From positions 1 through 21,266 of IMG/VR virus record IMGVR_UViG_3300025168_000814: 21,266 nucleotides of DNA. One strand, given 5' to 3'. Position numbers and translations under genes: made by a program. This document shows positions 13,522-21,172 of the stretch, one piece after another. Source of the stretch: a virus. The notes below the pieces were generated by a model. That model was not told the DNA's origin, ran no database searches, and saw nothing but the letters and a program-made list of their open reading frames with translations. How positions within the stretch are numbered: the stretch's first letter is position 1; each line of letters starts with the position of its first letter.

Positions 13522-13931
13522 TATGCCCCCAATCCCTCATAACGGATCTGAATTAGCAGATCGGCCACTCCCATATCCGGATCCGGGTGTACAGCGGACG
13601 CCCGCGAGTTTGTGATCACCACGTCCCGGACGTGCCCGGATAGGCTCCGATCCTCGCGGATCGTATTGCTCAGACGGTGGACGGCGGCACGCGCGGCGGA
13701 CCGGCCCCCGGCTACCTGTAAAACGCAATCGAGCGACAGGATCAGCCGGTTGGTGATGAATTCGTGCTCAGTCGCTAGCGTGTCCGCGATTAGCAGCAGA
13801 GTCCCCGGCGGCACCTCGTCCAGACTGGACACCTCGGGATTATCGACCCACTGTAGCCCCGCCACTGTCGCCACAAGTCGACCAAATCGATCGATCACGG
13901 TCTCGGCTGTCGGTTGAACGGGTGAGGACAT
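13521..13931 (-). CDS. Tail terminator / tail completion-like protein
   Basis: This 136-residue protein follows the HK97 gp10-like gene and precedes the tail genes, the place of the tail terminator (lambda gpU-like) that caps the tube at the head side. It has a mixed alpha/beta pattern: an N-terminal helix (AETVIDRFGRLVATV), a central beta part (GTLLLIADTLATEHEFITNRLILSLDCVLQVAGG), a helix RSAARAAVHRLSNTIRE, and a final beta strand ADLLIQIRYEGLGA. Size and pattern fit. No unique signature is present. A promoter-like sequence ends only 5 bases before its ATG. The TAA overlaps the next start. Confidence 0.6.
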   Translation of the reverse strand: MSSPVQPTAETVIDRFGRLVATVAGLQWVDNPEVSSLDEVPPGTLLLIADTLATEHEFITNRLILSLDCVLQVAGGRSAARAAVHRLSNTIREDRSLSGHVRDVVITNSRASAVHPDPDMGVADLLIQIRYEGLGA

Positions 13932-13936
13932 GACGC

Positions 13937-13966
13937 ACCGTAGCGCGTCCCGGCTCGGACGGTCAA
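13937..13966 (-). promoter_or_regulatory. Promoter-like sequence that would give a nearly leaderless transcript
   Basis: On the minus strand a -35 box TTGACC (13966-13961), an 18-base spacer and a -10 box TACGGT (13942-13937) lie in the 50-base gap between the gp10-like and tail terminator genes. The terminator ATG begins 5 bases after the -10 box, so transcription would start at or within the start codon. No Shine-Dalgarno is visible before that ATG. TANNNT just upstream of a start codon is known for leaderless genes in several high-GC bacteria. This may still be chance. Confidence 0.35.
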
Positions 13967-13981
13967 GCCGGCCGCCGTCTA

Positions 13982-14494
13982 TTACGCCTTGATCACCGAC
14001 AGCGGCAGGTCCCGAATGATCTCAGCGCGGACCCGCCGGACCGCAGGGGCCACGTACGGCCGCGCCGTAATGTCCACCCGTCGCCTCAGTTCGTACTGTG
14101 GCGCCCCGCCGTCTCGTGGGCGGCGGTCGAATAGGAACAGCCGGCCGGACCGCGCCCGGATCACGATATGGCGCCCCACGTGGCGCGGCCAGGAGGTCTG
14201 ACCACGGAGGGGCACGGCTAGGAATTGCACGCTCTTGGGTCGGATCGTGCCGCCGTACTCGAGGATCGCCCCGGCCGGGTGCCCCACGACTAAACTGAAC
14301 CCGGCGGCCCCTCGCTCTCTGAGGGCGCGCGCTCGGATCGTGCGGGCTAGCCCTCCGGTTCTGACGGGCGCGTTCTGGCGGGCGATCTCGGCCGCCGTGA
14401 ATGCTGCCTTACGCATCACCTCACGGGCTCGGCCGGTCATACCAAACGTGATGTCTCGCAGGTACGCCCCGAAATCGTCGCCACGGATCGACAC
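13982..14494 (-). CDS. HK97 gp10-like head-tail joining protein
   Basis: The 170-residue product has the family pattern: RKAAFTAAEIARQNAPVRTGGLARTIRARALRE (about 28-60), then GFSLVVGHPAGAILEYGGTIRP (65-86) with the 'ILEYGG' turn that is conserved in gp10-like proteins. A basic C-terminus (YELRRRVDITARPYVAPAVRRVRAEIIRDL) completes it. Members act at the head-tail interface during tail attachment. GTG 14494 overlaps the TAG of the connector gene by one base (TAGTG), so translation is probably coupled. The high Arg content is notable for a virion protein. Confidence 0.75.
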   Translation of the reverse strand: MSIRGDDFGAYLRDITFGMTGRAREVMRKAAFTAAEIARQNAPVRTGGLARTIRARALRERGAAGFSLVVGHPAGAILEYGGTIRPKSVQFLAVPLRGQTSWPRHVGRHIVIRARSGRLFLFDRRPRDGGAPQYELRRRVDITARPYVAPAVRRVRAEIIRDLPLSVIKA

Positions 14495-15123
14495 TAGACC
14501 CCCGACAAGGCCCGAACGCCGAACCCCAGAGCGACCGGAAGACGGTATCCGGCGATCAGCTGTCGCACGTCCGCCGGGATCTTGATCGGCCGATACGTCA
14601 CGGTAGACCCGCCACGGGACGCGGACTCAGCACGACTCCCGCGGCCTACAGTCATCACGTGGGCCGCGAGACGGGCGATCCCGTCTGCTAGGTCGTCCGG
14701 GATCGTGTCGGGCGTCCACCCGGCGACAGCGACGACACGGATCCGCCGGTCCCCGATTTGCCAGGTCGTGGTCGCGTCGAGATTCAGCCGGATCCGGCCC
14801 TGCATAGGGATCGTGGTGTAGTCGGACGCCGGCACCGTGTCCGAGTAGGCCGCCCCGCTCCAATGCACCACGGACGTGGTGGAGACGACCGGGTAAACCG
14901 GAAGCTGAAGCGTAGACGGATAGCGACGCATAGGGCCGCTGAGCAGTAGCGTCCGGGTAGCCGCCGCCATCGACGGAACCGATCCGCCATCCAGGGGAGT
15001 CCACCCGAGCCACTTGGCGATCTGGGCCTCCGCGACCCCGATCGCTCTGAGGATCGCGTCGTCCGCATCGGACGTGTAGCCCTGACGGTGGGCCCGAACG
15101 TCAGCCGGTGAGATTAGCGACAT
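14494..15123 (-). CDS. Head-tail connector protein (gp6-like adaptor)
   Basis: The 209-residue product begins MSLISPADVRAHRQGYTSDADDAILRAIGVAEAQIAKWLGWTPLD, the helical N-terminal region of gp6-like connectors (SPP1 gp15/HK97 gp6), which form a ring under the portal. Beta strands follow (TRTLLLSGPMRRYPSTLQLPVYPVVSTTSVVHW... and TTTWQIGDRRIRVVAVAGWTPDTIPDDLADGIARLAAHVMTVGRG), including the 'AGWTPDTIPDDLADGI-x-x-LA' segment common in these proteins. It lies after the capsid genes and before the gp10-like gene, as expected. ATG 15123 has AGGGGG five bases upstream. It is somewhat longer than the usual 100-200 residues. Confidence 0.75.
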   Translation of the reverse strand: MSLISPADVRAHRQGYTSDADDAILRAIGVAEAQIAKWLGWTPLDGGSVPSMAAATRTLLLSGPMRRYPSTLQLPVYPVVSTTSVVHWSGAAYSDTVPASDYTTIPMQGRIRLNLDATTTWQIGDRRIRVVAVAGWTPDTIPDDLADGIARLAAHVMTVGRGSRAESASRGGSTVTYRPIKIPADVRQLIAGYRLPVALGFGVRALSGV

Positions 15124-15137
15124 TCGGACCCCCTAGA

Positions 15138-15536
15138 TCACGCGGGTGGAAGCTTGCGAATACCGATCGTGAGGACGCCCTCTAGAGCGTCCGCCGTGCC
15201 GGTCTCGTCGATATCGATCAAGATCGAACCGCCCGCCGGGATCTGTGCATTCGCGGCCGACACCGTGATCGCGACCTTGTCATTCACGGCCAGGGCGGTA
15301 CCGCCCGTGGCGGCGGTCGTAAAGCCACCCATAGATGAACCGGCCGATCCGGCCTCTCCGTCCGTCGCCTTGAGATCGACGGCCCACTTGTTCGTGTCGT
15401 TAGCCGCCACGACGGCCCACGGCAGGAACACCGCGGAAACGACCTCGTAAGGGGACGAATCCGCCGGGACCGGAAGAAACCGATCGTCAGACGCCGTAAC
15501 GGCTGGGATGTAGTGGGTAAGATATGTGGTAATCAT
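15138..15536 (-). CDS. Putative capsid decoration / head protein
   Basis: This 132-residue, Ala/Gly/Thr-rich protein lies directly downstream of the major capsid gene, where many phages encode a decoration protein. It is predicted to be mostly beta: SSPYEVVSAVFLPWAVVAAN, TNKWAVDLKATDG, NDKVAITVSAANAQIPAGGSILIDIDETG, EGVLTIGIRKLPPA. There is no Cys and little basic charge. No specific family is recognised. No clear Shine-Dalgarno precedes ATG 15536. A protein of similar composition and size is encoded at 20776-21147, but I see no convincing sequence match. Confidence 0.55.
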   Translation of the reverse strand: MITTYLTHYIPAVTASDDRFLPVPADSSPYEVVSAVFLPWAVVAANDTNKWAVDLKATDGEAGSAGSSMGGFTTAATGGTALAVNDKVAITVSAANAQIPAGGSILIDIDETGTADALEGVLTIGIRKLPPA

Positions 15537-15552
15537 GGTTGATCCGTGCGTA

Positions 15553-17139
15553 TCAGGTGGATGAGGCGATATCGATCGCGTATGCGACCGGCTTCTCAGA
15601 GGACTGACACTCGAACGTCAGCCCCTCCCGATCCGTCGCTGTGATGTGGACCACGTGCTTCTTGGCTTCCACTTCCGTCTCAGTCCGTGCTTCACGGCGG
15701 ACGGGGCGGACAACGCGCGAGGTGTCGACCAGCACGAGACCCGTCTGAGTCTTTGTGCTGTTGTCGTAGATGCCTGCCGGGGTCATTTCGGCCGACATGA
15801 ACTCAGAGATCACCAGCGGAACACCCGCGACTGAGCCAACCTGACCCGTCAGGAGGGTAGCCTGAGGCCCCATCTTGTCCATGGTCAAGAAGTTGGAATC
15901 CACGAGGAAGTGGTAGATCAGGGCCTCAAGGCTAGTGATCGCCGCGAGGTTCCCGCGGCTGTAGCCCTTCGTCAGCCTGCCGTGGAGTTTGATAAAATCG
16001 GTGCTCACGTTGCCGTCGTCAAAATCGGCGGTTGAGCTGTCGTCAAGCGCGCGGTGTCGGAGGCCGAGGAACATTTTCCGGTGATCAGCGGCGGATCCGG
16101 GAGTCCAGCGGCCGCCTGCACTCCAACTATCGATCCCGGTGTCGCCGTGGCTTGCTGCGTTGTCGCCATTCAGGATCGCGTCCTCGCGGGCGTCCAGCAG
16201 TGCCTGAGCGAGTGCGGCCCGCATCGTCGGAGCAAACGCGACGATCGAATCCTCAGAGGCGTCCCGGTTTGCCATCGTCGTAACGGCTAGCGTGTGGACG
16301 TTGTAGCTGATCTCAGACGTTCCGATCTGGCTTGCCTTGAGGTTCGCGGGGTCAAGGTCGCCAGCCGCCGGCGTGCCCACTGAGTAGGGCTGAAGGCCGG
16401 AAGTAAGGAAGGGATTCGTCATCCCGTCCGTAGCGGCGACAGTGCGAAACAAACCGGCCACGGGGCGCGCGAGCTGCATGTAGACAAGCAAGCGGGTACC
16501 CTGAACGTCGGGTTGCCACTCGGCGCCCTCTCCGGCGTTGTCGGCAAACATACGCGAGAAGTGCGGGAGGCTGCTCAGGTGACGCATGAACCGGCGGCGG
16601 GTCTTGCCACCGTTCGCACGACGACAGCCGGCCGCGCGCATGGCGCTCACCAGTGCCAGATCGGCCGCGAGGGTCTGTGCTCGGTGCTGACCTTCGGAGC
16701 GGGGCGCGGGGTCCGTAAGGTATCCCTCTTGCCAGTCGCCGTGGGCATCGTAGCCGCCGACCATACGGATCGGGGTGGAGTCTCCAACGCGCAAATACGG
16801 CGCGTCAGTGGACACGGTGCCGGTCCCAATGTCCCGACAGCGGCCCTCGAGGTCATCCACGCCGGGCGGGAGATAGGCGCGCACGGCGTCCGCCTCATCA
16901 CCAGCCGGGATCGCGCGCTGCTTAGCCTCGATCGCTGCGGACTTTGCGGCGTTAGCTAGGCCCTTGATCTCAGCGATCGCGCGGTCCATGCCGTCGCGGG
17001 ACGCCTCACCGCGTGCGATCGCGGCTTTGATCGTTCCGACCTCGGAGATCACGGCGTCTGTGAGGGCCTCCGCGGAGCGGCCGGCGGCCGTCCTGAGCCC
17101 TTCTGTGTAGCTACTTGGATCGACAATATCGCCAGGCAT
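15553..17139 (-). CDS. Major capsid protein (HK97 fold) with long N-terminal scaffold-like domain
   Basis: The 528-residue product starts at ATG 17139 with AGGAG upstream, one base after the protease stop. The open frame extends 24 codons further, into the protease gene. Residues 1-80 are helical and charged (TEGLRTAAGRSAEALTDAVISEVGTIKAAIARGE..., IAEIKGLANAAKSAAIEAKQRA), like the delta domain that acts as a fused scaffold and is removed by the protease. The rest has HK97-type features: SEISYNVHTLAVTTMANRDASEDSIVAF, ALAQALLDAREDAILNGDN, GYSRGNLAAITSLEALIYHFL, GVPLVISEFMSAEM. A 'TRVVRPV'-like segment near the C-terminus (DTSRVVRPVRREARTE) fits the loop near the end of the fold. Confidence 0.85.
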   Translation of the reverse strand: MPGDIVDPSSYTEGLRTAAGRSAEALTDAVISEVGTIKAAIARGEASRDGMDRAIAEIKGLANAAKSAAIEAKQRAIPAGDEADAVRAYLPPGVDDLEGRCRDIGTGTVSTDAPYLRVGDSTPIRMVGGYDAHGDWQEGYLTDPAPRSEGQHRAQTLAADLALVSAMRAAGCRRANGGKTRRRFMRHLSSLPHFSRMFADNAGEGAEWQPDVQGTRLLVYMQLARPVAGLFRTVAATDGMTNPFLTSGLQPYSVGTPAAGDLDPANLKASQIGTSEISYNVHTLAVTTMANRDASEDSIVAFAPTMRAALAQALLDAREDAILNGDNAASHGDTGIDSWSAGGRWTPGSAADHRKMFLGLRHRALDDSSTADFDDGNVSTDFIKLHGRLTKGYSRGNLAAITSLEALIYHFLVDSNFLTMDKMGPQATLLTGQVGSVAGVPLVISEFMSAEMTPAGIYDNSTKTQTGLVLVDTSRVVRPVRREARTETEVEAKKHVVHITATDREGLTFECQSSEKPVAYAIDIASST

Positions 17140-17140
17140 C

Positions 17141-18370
17141 TCAGCTCCTATTCTTTGCGTGGAATCCCCACGCGCTCTCATGGATTGACGGTACGGGCCG
17201 GGACGCCTCAAGGACGCTCAGCGCACGAAGCAAAACCGGGTTCAATGCCCCGATCAATTCACTGTCGCCCCTCTCGATCAAATCGATCACGGCGTCTCTG
17301 ACAGTGGCGGTCAAGTCGGAAGCGTCCCCCGGAATCCCGAGCCGACCGCCGACGGCTCGGACAGCTAGCGCGCCGGAGTCGGCCGGGATTGGAGTCTCAG
17401 AGATCTCACGGAGGACCGCGTATCTGTGGACCTGAGGCATGTACTCGAACTCAGCGCCAAACCGCTTGAGTTTGATCGGCTTGTCCAGGTACAGGCGGTG
17501 GTCCTTGGGTAGTTTGTCCGCGCGGACGACCTCACCCGGGATCCAGCGGACCGAGACTGGCATACGGATCCCCGACTCGCGGAGGCGGCGGGCCTCTAGA
17601 GCGTGCGGGGCGTCGTCGGTGCGGTGCCGGTACCATGCACGAAGGGCCCGCGCGTCCGTGTCGATCTGCGTCCTGTGAGCGACGCCGATCACGCGGTTAG
17701 GGTCGTGCGACTGGAGGACCGGACCCCCGGATCCAAGCATCCGACCAAAGGCGCGAGTGCGCCACGTGTCGACCTCGATCATATCGCCGTCGGTGGCCAT
17801 TCGCTCCGTGGACGCGATCACCTCAATCTCTGAGGCGTCACCGTCGGTGCGCTGGGCGTCGTCGGCTATGGTTACGCAATCCGACGCGGCAAATGTGCCG
17901 TCATCGAGCCTGAGGAATGGGGATCGGTGTTGCATGGCTAATGCATACCGTAAGGACGCCCCGGTATCAAGCGACCCGACAGCGGCGCGCAATCCGGACG
18001 CCGTGCGGCGCTTGCGTGCAATGCGATCCCGGATCGTCTTTTTCATATGCGCAACGCCCCGATCACCGACTACAAACCACTTGATCTGAGCGACCACTCC
18101 GGCGATCCGAAAGTCGCCCCGGTGCCGGGCGGCCCACGCCTCCCGCTTACGCACGGCGGCGATCTGGGTGTCGGTGTCAGGGACTCCGCGATTCGCGACC
18201 ACGGGCCTCAGGCGGCGGTATTGCGCATTGCCTTCTATGTTCCCGCCTAGCCGCCAGATCTCAGGGTGCTCGGTTCGGACCATCTCCGCGAAATCCGAAT
18301 CAAACGTCCTGAATCGGCTATTCCTCAGGGATATCTTACGGTCGTCTCCCTTTTTCGGGAAGTCCGTCAC
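17141..18370 (-). CDS. Prohead protease (S78-like) with N-terminal accessory domain
   Basis: GTG 18370 is the likely start because it overlaps the portal stop as GTGA; the frame stays open to 18391. The 409-residue product is two-part. Residues about 9-115 (DDRKISLRNSRFRTFDSDFAEM..., REAWAARHRGDFRIAGVVAQIKWFVVGDRG) form an unassigned domain. Residues about 138-409 carry the protease: SLRYALAMQHRSPFLRLDD, VLQSHDPNRVIG with His222, and GIRMPVSVRWIPGE with Ser273, the expected His and Ser of the HK97-type assembly protease. This enzyme trims the capsid N-terminus and is lost from the mature head. The usual protease is about 200-250 residues, so the N-terminal part is extra. It lies between portal and capsid genes. 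Confidence 0.75.
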   Translation of the reverse strand: MTDFPKKGDDRKISLRNSRFRTFDSDFAEMVRTEHPEIWRLGGNIEGNAQYRRLRPVVANRGVPDTDTQIAAVRKREAWAARHRGDFRIAGVVAQIKWFVVGDRGVAHMKKTIRDRIARKRRTASGLRAAVGSLDTGASLRYALAMQHRSPFLRLDDGTFAASDCVTIADDAQRTDGDASEIEVIASTERMATDGDMIEVDTWRTRAFGRMLGSGGPVLQSHDPNRVIGVAHRTQIDTDARALRAWYRHRTDDAPHALEARRLRESGIRMPVSVRWIPGEVVRADKLPKDHRLYLDKPIKLKRFGAEFEYMPQVHRYAVLREISETPIPADSGALAVRAVGGRLGIPGDASDLTATVRDAVIDLIERGDSELIGALNPVLLRALSVLEASRPVPSIHESAWGFHAKNRS

Positions 18371-19767
18371 CGGCACCGGGAAAGGACCCACGCCGGACGG
18401 AACGCCCCGATCAACGTCGGATCGTCCGCGAGGGCCGCCGCCGCCGCCTGATCCCGCACGATATCCGCGGCCGCTGCCGGATCCTCTCCCGCGTCCGCGA
18501 GGGCTCCGGCTAGGATCACGGCCTCCCGGTCTAGGTCGACAGTCCCGCTCCCGTGTCGGGTCGCAGATGCCCTCAGGACGGCCGCTAGCCGCTCCCGTGG
18601 TTCGTCAGCCGTTGACGGCTCCCGGGGGCGCCCCGCGGGCCCCTGAGTGTCTCCCGTGGCCAGTCTCGCCACGGACGGCGGGAGACCGGCCGCCTGTAGT
18701 GCGTCCGACGCCGGGATCCCGAGCTGGACGAATACCTGAGCCGTCCTCGCCATATCCGCGTAAGTGCTCCGCAGTGCAGGCACGGCGGCGAAATCGTGGA
18801 CGAGCGGCACGCCGTAGACTTGGCTGAGGAATCCATTCATTCCGGACGTCGGATCAATGCCTCCGCAGAGGTTGATCGCCCGTAGCCAGAACCCGCGCGA
18901 TTCCTCGCGGGCGGTGCCGTAGTTGGCCCCGGGGAGGCCCGCCATAGTCGGAGGCACCCCCATAGTCGCAAGGGCCGCCGACTGTGCCCGCTGTACGACG
19001 CTGGAAAACTCCTGATCCCGGGCGCTCAGTTCCATAGGCGTGATCTTCATCTCTTGCGGGAGGACGTACAGATCGATCCCCTCCTCGCGCCGTGCCTGCC
19101 AATCGGACTCGATATCCTCCCTCAGTTCGGGTCCGAGCGTCACGGAGTCTGAGGCCGGCGTCAGTAGAGCTGAGACCTGTCCACGCTTAGCGGCCCGCGC
19201 GGAGTGCCGATCGACGTTGTACTCAGTGTTAAGCACGCTCTGCAGGGACTTAACCGCCGAGGTGCCGCGGTGGTTCGGGCCGGAAGTGAACGTGAGGCCC
19301 CTATGCCACGCAACCTCAGCGGCTATTTCGTCGCCGTCGTCGGTTTTGTAACCGTATGCGGTGCCGCCCCTGACGCATCCCCGCGACGGGTGAAGGAACC
19401 GCCGATCCAGGGCCCAGACCTCCTCAGTCAAGTGGTAGGACACCCACCACATAAGGCGATCGCGGCTGTCGGCACCGGTGAAGACCTCACCCGTATCGGC
19501 CCGCCTGAGGGGCAGTCCTGACAGATTGACGGCCGCCCGCTCCACCCCGACACGGAGCCAGGGGAAGTACCCAGGGGCCGCCATTGCTAGCCCGAAATCA
19601 TACACGGGCCGATCGGGTGAGACCGCCCCGAACCGCTCAAGCAAGGACCACCGTGTAGGCCCGGCCGACAGCATAGCGGGCGACGGCGGGCGCTCCGTGC
19701 GTGCACGGTCCGCGATAGCCGCCGGGCGGCGGGGGCGGATAGCCCTGAGGGCGGATAGCCAGCTCAC
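18367..19767 (-). CDS. Phage portal protein (HK97 type)
   Basis: This 466-residue protein starts at GTG 19767, which overlaps the previous stop (GTGA). The best signature is ALATMGVPPTMAGLPGANYGTAREESRGFW (about 266-295), the 'GVPP-x-x-x-G-x-x-x-x-NY' loop and helix found in HK97-family portals. Also typical are PWLRVGVERAAVNLSGLPLRR (about 69-89) and the helical region SARDQEFSSVVQRAQSAAL. Twelve copies form the ring through which DNA passes during packaging and ejection. The C-terminus is Ala-rich and may contact packaged DNA or the connector. It stands upstream of protease and capsid in the usual order. The terminase is presumably beyond the right edge. Confidence 0.85.
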   Translation of the reverse strand: MSWLSALRAIRPRRPAAIADRARTERPPSPAMLSAGPTRWSLLERFGAVSPDRPVYDFGLAMAAPGYFPWLRVGVERAAVNLSGLPLRRADTGEVFTGADSRDRLMWWVSYHLTEEVWALDRRFLHPSRGCVRGGTAYGYKTDDGDEIAAEVAWHRGLTFTSGPNHRGTSAVKSLQSVLNTEYNVDRHSARAAKRGQVSALLTPASDSVTLGPELREDIESDWQARREEGIDLYVLPQEMKITPMELSARDQEFSSVVQRAQSAALATMGVPPTMAGLPGANYGTAREESRGFWLRAINLCGGIDPTSGMNGFLSQVYGVPLVHDFAAVPALRSTYADMARTAQVFVQLGIPASDALQAAGLPPSVARLATGDTQGPAGRPREPSTADEPRERLAAVLRASATRHGSGTVDLDREAVILAGALADAGEDPAAAADIVRDQAAAAALADDPTLIGAFRPAWVLSRCR

Positions 19768-20033
19768 GCGGACGCCTCAAGGCCCGCCAAGAGGGCGTCA
19801 GTGATTCCCCAGCCTAGACGATCGCCTGCGTCGTGGATTGCCTCCCGCTCCGCCTCTGTCGGGATCCGTGACCCGCCCTCAAGGGCCGCGACGGCCGCGG
19901 AGGTCAGGACCGGATGATCGTACAGATCAACGCGGGCGTCCCTATTCGTGGCGCCTAGTTCGGACGCTCGGGACGACAGGATCGACATTACCGCCGCAAT
20001 ACTGCCCACGTTAACCCTAAGATATGCGCTCAC
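19764..20033 (-). CDS. Small hypothetical protein upstream of portal
   Basis: This 89-residue protein starts at GTG 20033, which overlaps the TGA of the upstream gene (GTGA). It ends with a GTGA overlap onto the portal start. The sequence (VGSIAAVMSILSSRASELGATNRDARVDLYDHPVLTSAAVAALEGGSRIPTEAEREAIHDAGDRLGWGITDALLAG) is helical, with no signal or membrane segment. Position between a structural gene and the portal suggests a head or packaging accessory. No family is recognised. The overlaps at both ends support expression. Confidence 0.6.
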   Translation of the reverse strand: MSAYLRVNVGSIAAVMSILSSRASELGATNRDARVDLYDHPVLTSAAVAALEGGSRIPTEAEREAIHDAGDRLGWGITDALLAGLEASA

Positions 20034-20776
20034 CTGAGCCCCCTGTACTGAATCCGGTAGCCGTGAACAGTGAACTGAGTCTGAGAGCTAGTGCGGATCG
20101 TGGATAGTTCAAATTTCGCGGCCGAGAGTCGCGGATTGATCGCCGACTCCCCGGAGCCGATATCTACCCCGGTGGCGTCGTCCATGTCGGCCGGGGCCGG
20201 CGGGGCCGGGTAAGCTCCCAGCCACGCGCCACGATCCCACCACCTCAGGCCCTTGCTTGTGACCGCAAAGGTCATGACGGCGTCTGTGGAGTCCGCGAGG
20301 GCGGTGCCGTAGTCGCTGAATTTGTTGCCGGAAGTGAATACGCCGAATTCCCACTGTCCAGGGGCGGACTGGTAACGAGGGCCGCACGCGGCTAGCCGGG
20401 TGTTTGAGGCGTAGATCGCGCCGCTCAGGCGGGCGTTGTTCCCGGGCGTATTGTCCGCCGTATATCGAACGTCAATCAATAGTTCCCCGCCGTCCGCGAT
20501 CTGTGGAAAGTCCGACAGATCGATCGACACCGTCGGGGACGTGCCGCTAGCATACGCCCCCGTCGAAGTCTGCACGAACTTGAGGCCCGTCGATCCGTCC
20601 GGCCCTAGAGTGGAACACTTCGCGCCGTTGCTCACAGTGTGGGTGACGCCGCCGGCTACAAAATCCCCGTTTCCTGTCCAGTCCGCAGCGTCCGCGGCCG
20701 ACAGATCGACAGCGGCGATCAATACCCACGGGGCGCCGTCGGTTCCTCGCAGCAATCGGCGCGACATGAGAGCCAT
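20030..20776 (-). CDS. Beta-sandwich virion protein (LamG/lectin-like pattern)
   Basis: The likely start is ATG 20776, which overlaps the previous stop by one base (TGATG). GTG 20791 is an alternative. The 248-residue product is almost all beta and Gly/Ser/Thr-rich: DWTGNGDFVAGGVTHTVSNG, TGLKFVQTSTGAY, DGGELLIDVRYTADNTPGNNARLSGAIYAS, GQWEFGVFTSG, AVMTFAVTSKGLRWWDRGAWLGAYP, KFELSTIRTSSQTQFTVHGYRIQYRGLR. This resembles concanavalin/LamG-like jelly rolls, which in phages often serve as receptor-binding or decoration proteins. It lies upstream of the portal, an unusual place for a host-binding protein. The fold is inferred from pattern; no binding residues can be named. Confidence 0.5.
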   Translation of the reverse strand: MALMSRRLLRGTDGAPWVLIAAVDLSAADAADWTGNGDFVAGGVTHTVSNGAKCSTLGPDGSTGLKFVQTSTGAYASGTSPTVSIDLSDFPQIADGGELLIDVRYTADNTPGNNARLSGAIYASNTRLAACGPRYQSAPGQWEFGVFTSGNKFSDYGTALADSTDAVMTFAVTSKGLRWWDRGAWLGAYPAPPAPADMDDATGVDIGSGESAINPRLSAAKFELSTIRTSSQTQFTVHGYRIQYRGLR

Positions 20777-21147
20777 CAGTTGCCCCGCCACGTGATCCCG
20801 GGGGTAAGGTTACAGGTGCCCGTGTTCGTCTTTGCAACGACGTACAGGGTGCCCGCCGTGCCCCACGACGGAGCCGACCACGGAACGTCGATCGCCTCAG
20901 CAAATCCGCCGTCTGTCGCTGTCGTTTTCCCGGTCACAATCGTAACCGTCGACTCAGCCGACACCGCGTGGTCCCCGGCTGCGTCCGCCGCGAGGTAATA
21001 CGTGATCGCCGCGGCGCTACTGGCGATCGTGTCGATCTTGCCGAAGATAGCGCCTAACTGGATCTTGTTCGGCACTTGAGGCACCGCGATCACGGCGTAG
21101 GACGTGCTGAGCGCTGTAGCGGCGCCCTCGCTCAGACTCTGTCGCAC
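20776..21147 (-). CDS. Hypothetical structural protein
   Basis: GTG 21147 is the chosen start. It has AGGGGG seven bases upstream and comes after the stop of a probable upstream frame at 21173. A longer start at 21198 would overlap that frame. The 123-residue product is beta-rich and Ala/Thr-rich: LSEGAATALSTSYAVIAVPQVPNKIQLGAIFGKI, ITYYLAADAAGDHAVSAESTVTIVTGKT, APSWGTAGTLYVVAKTNTGTCNLTPGITWRGN. It may be a small virion or fibre-associated protein working with the beta-sandwich protein downstream. Its TGA overlaps the next ATG. No family is recognised. Confidence 0.5.
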   Translation of the reverse strand: MRQSLSEGAATALSTSYAVIAVPQVPNKIQLGAIFGKIDTIASSAAAITYYLAADAAGDHAVSAESTVTIVTGKTTATDGGFAEAIDVPWSAPSWGTAGTLYVVAKTNTGTCNLTPGITWRGN

Positions 21148-21172
21148 CAGAACACCCCCTAGGACTGCAACC

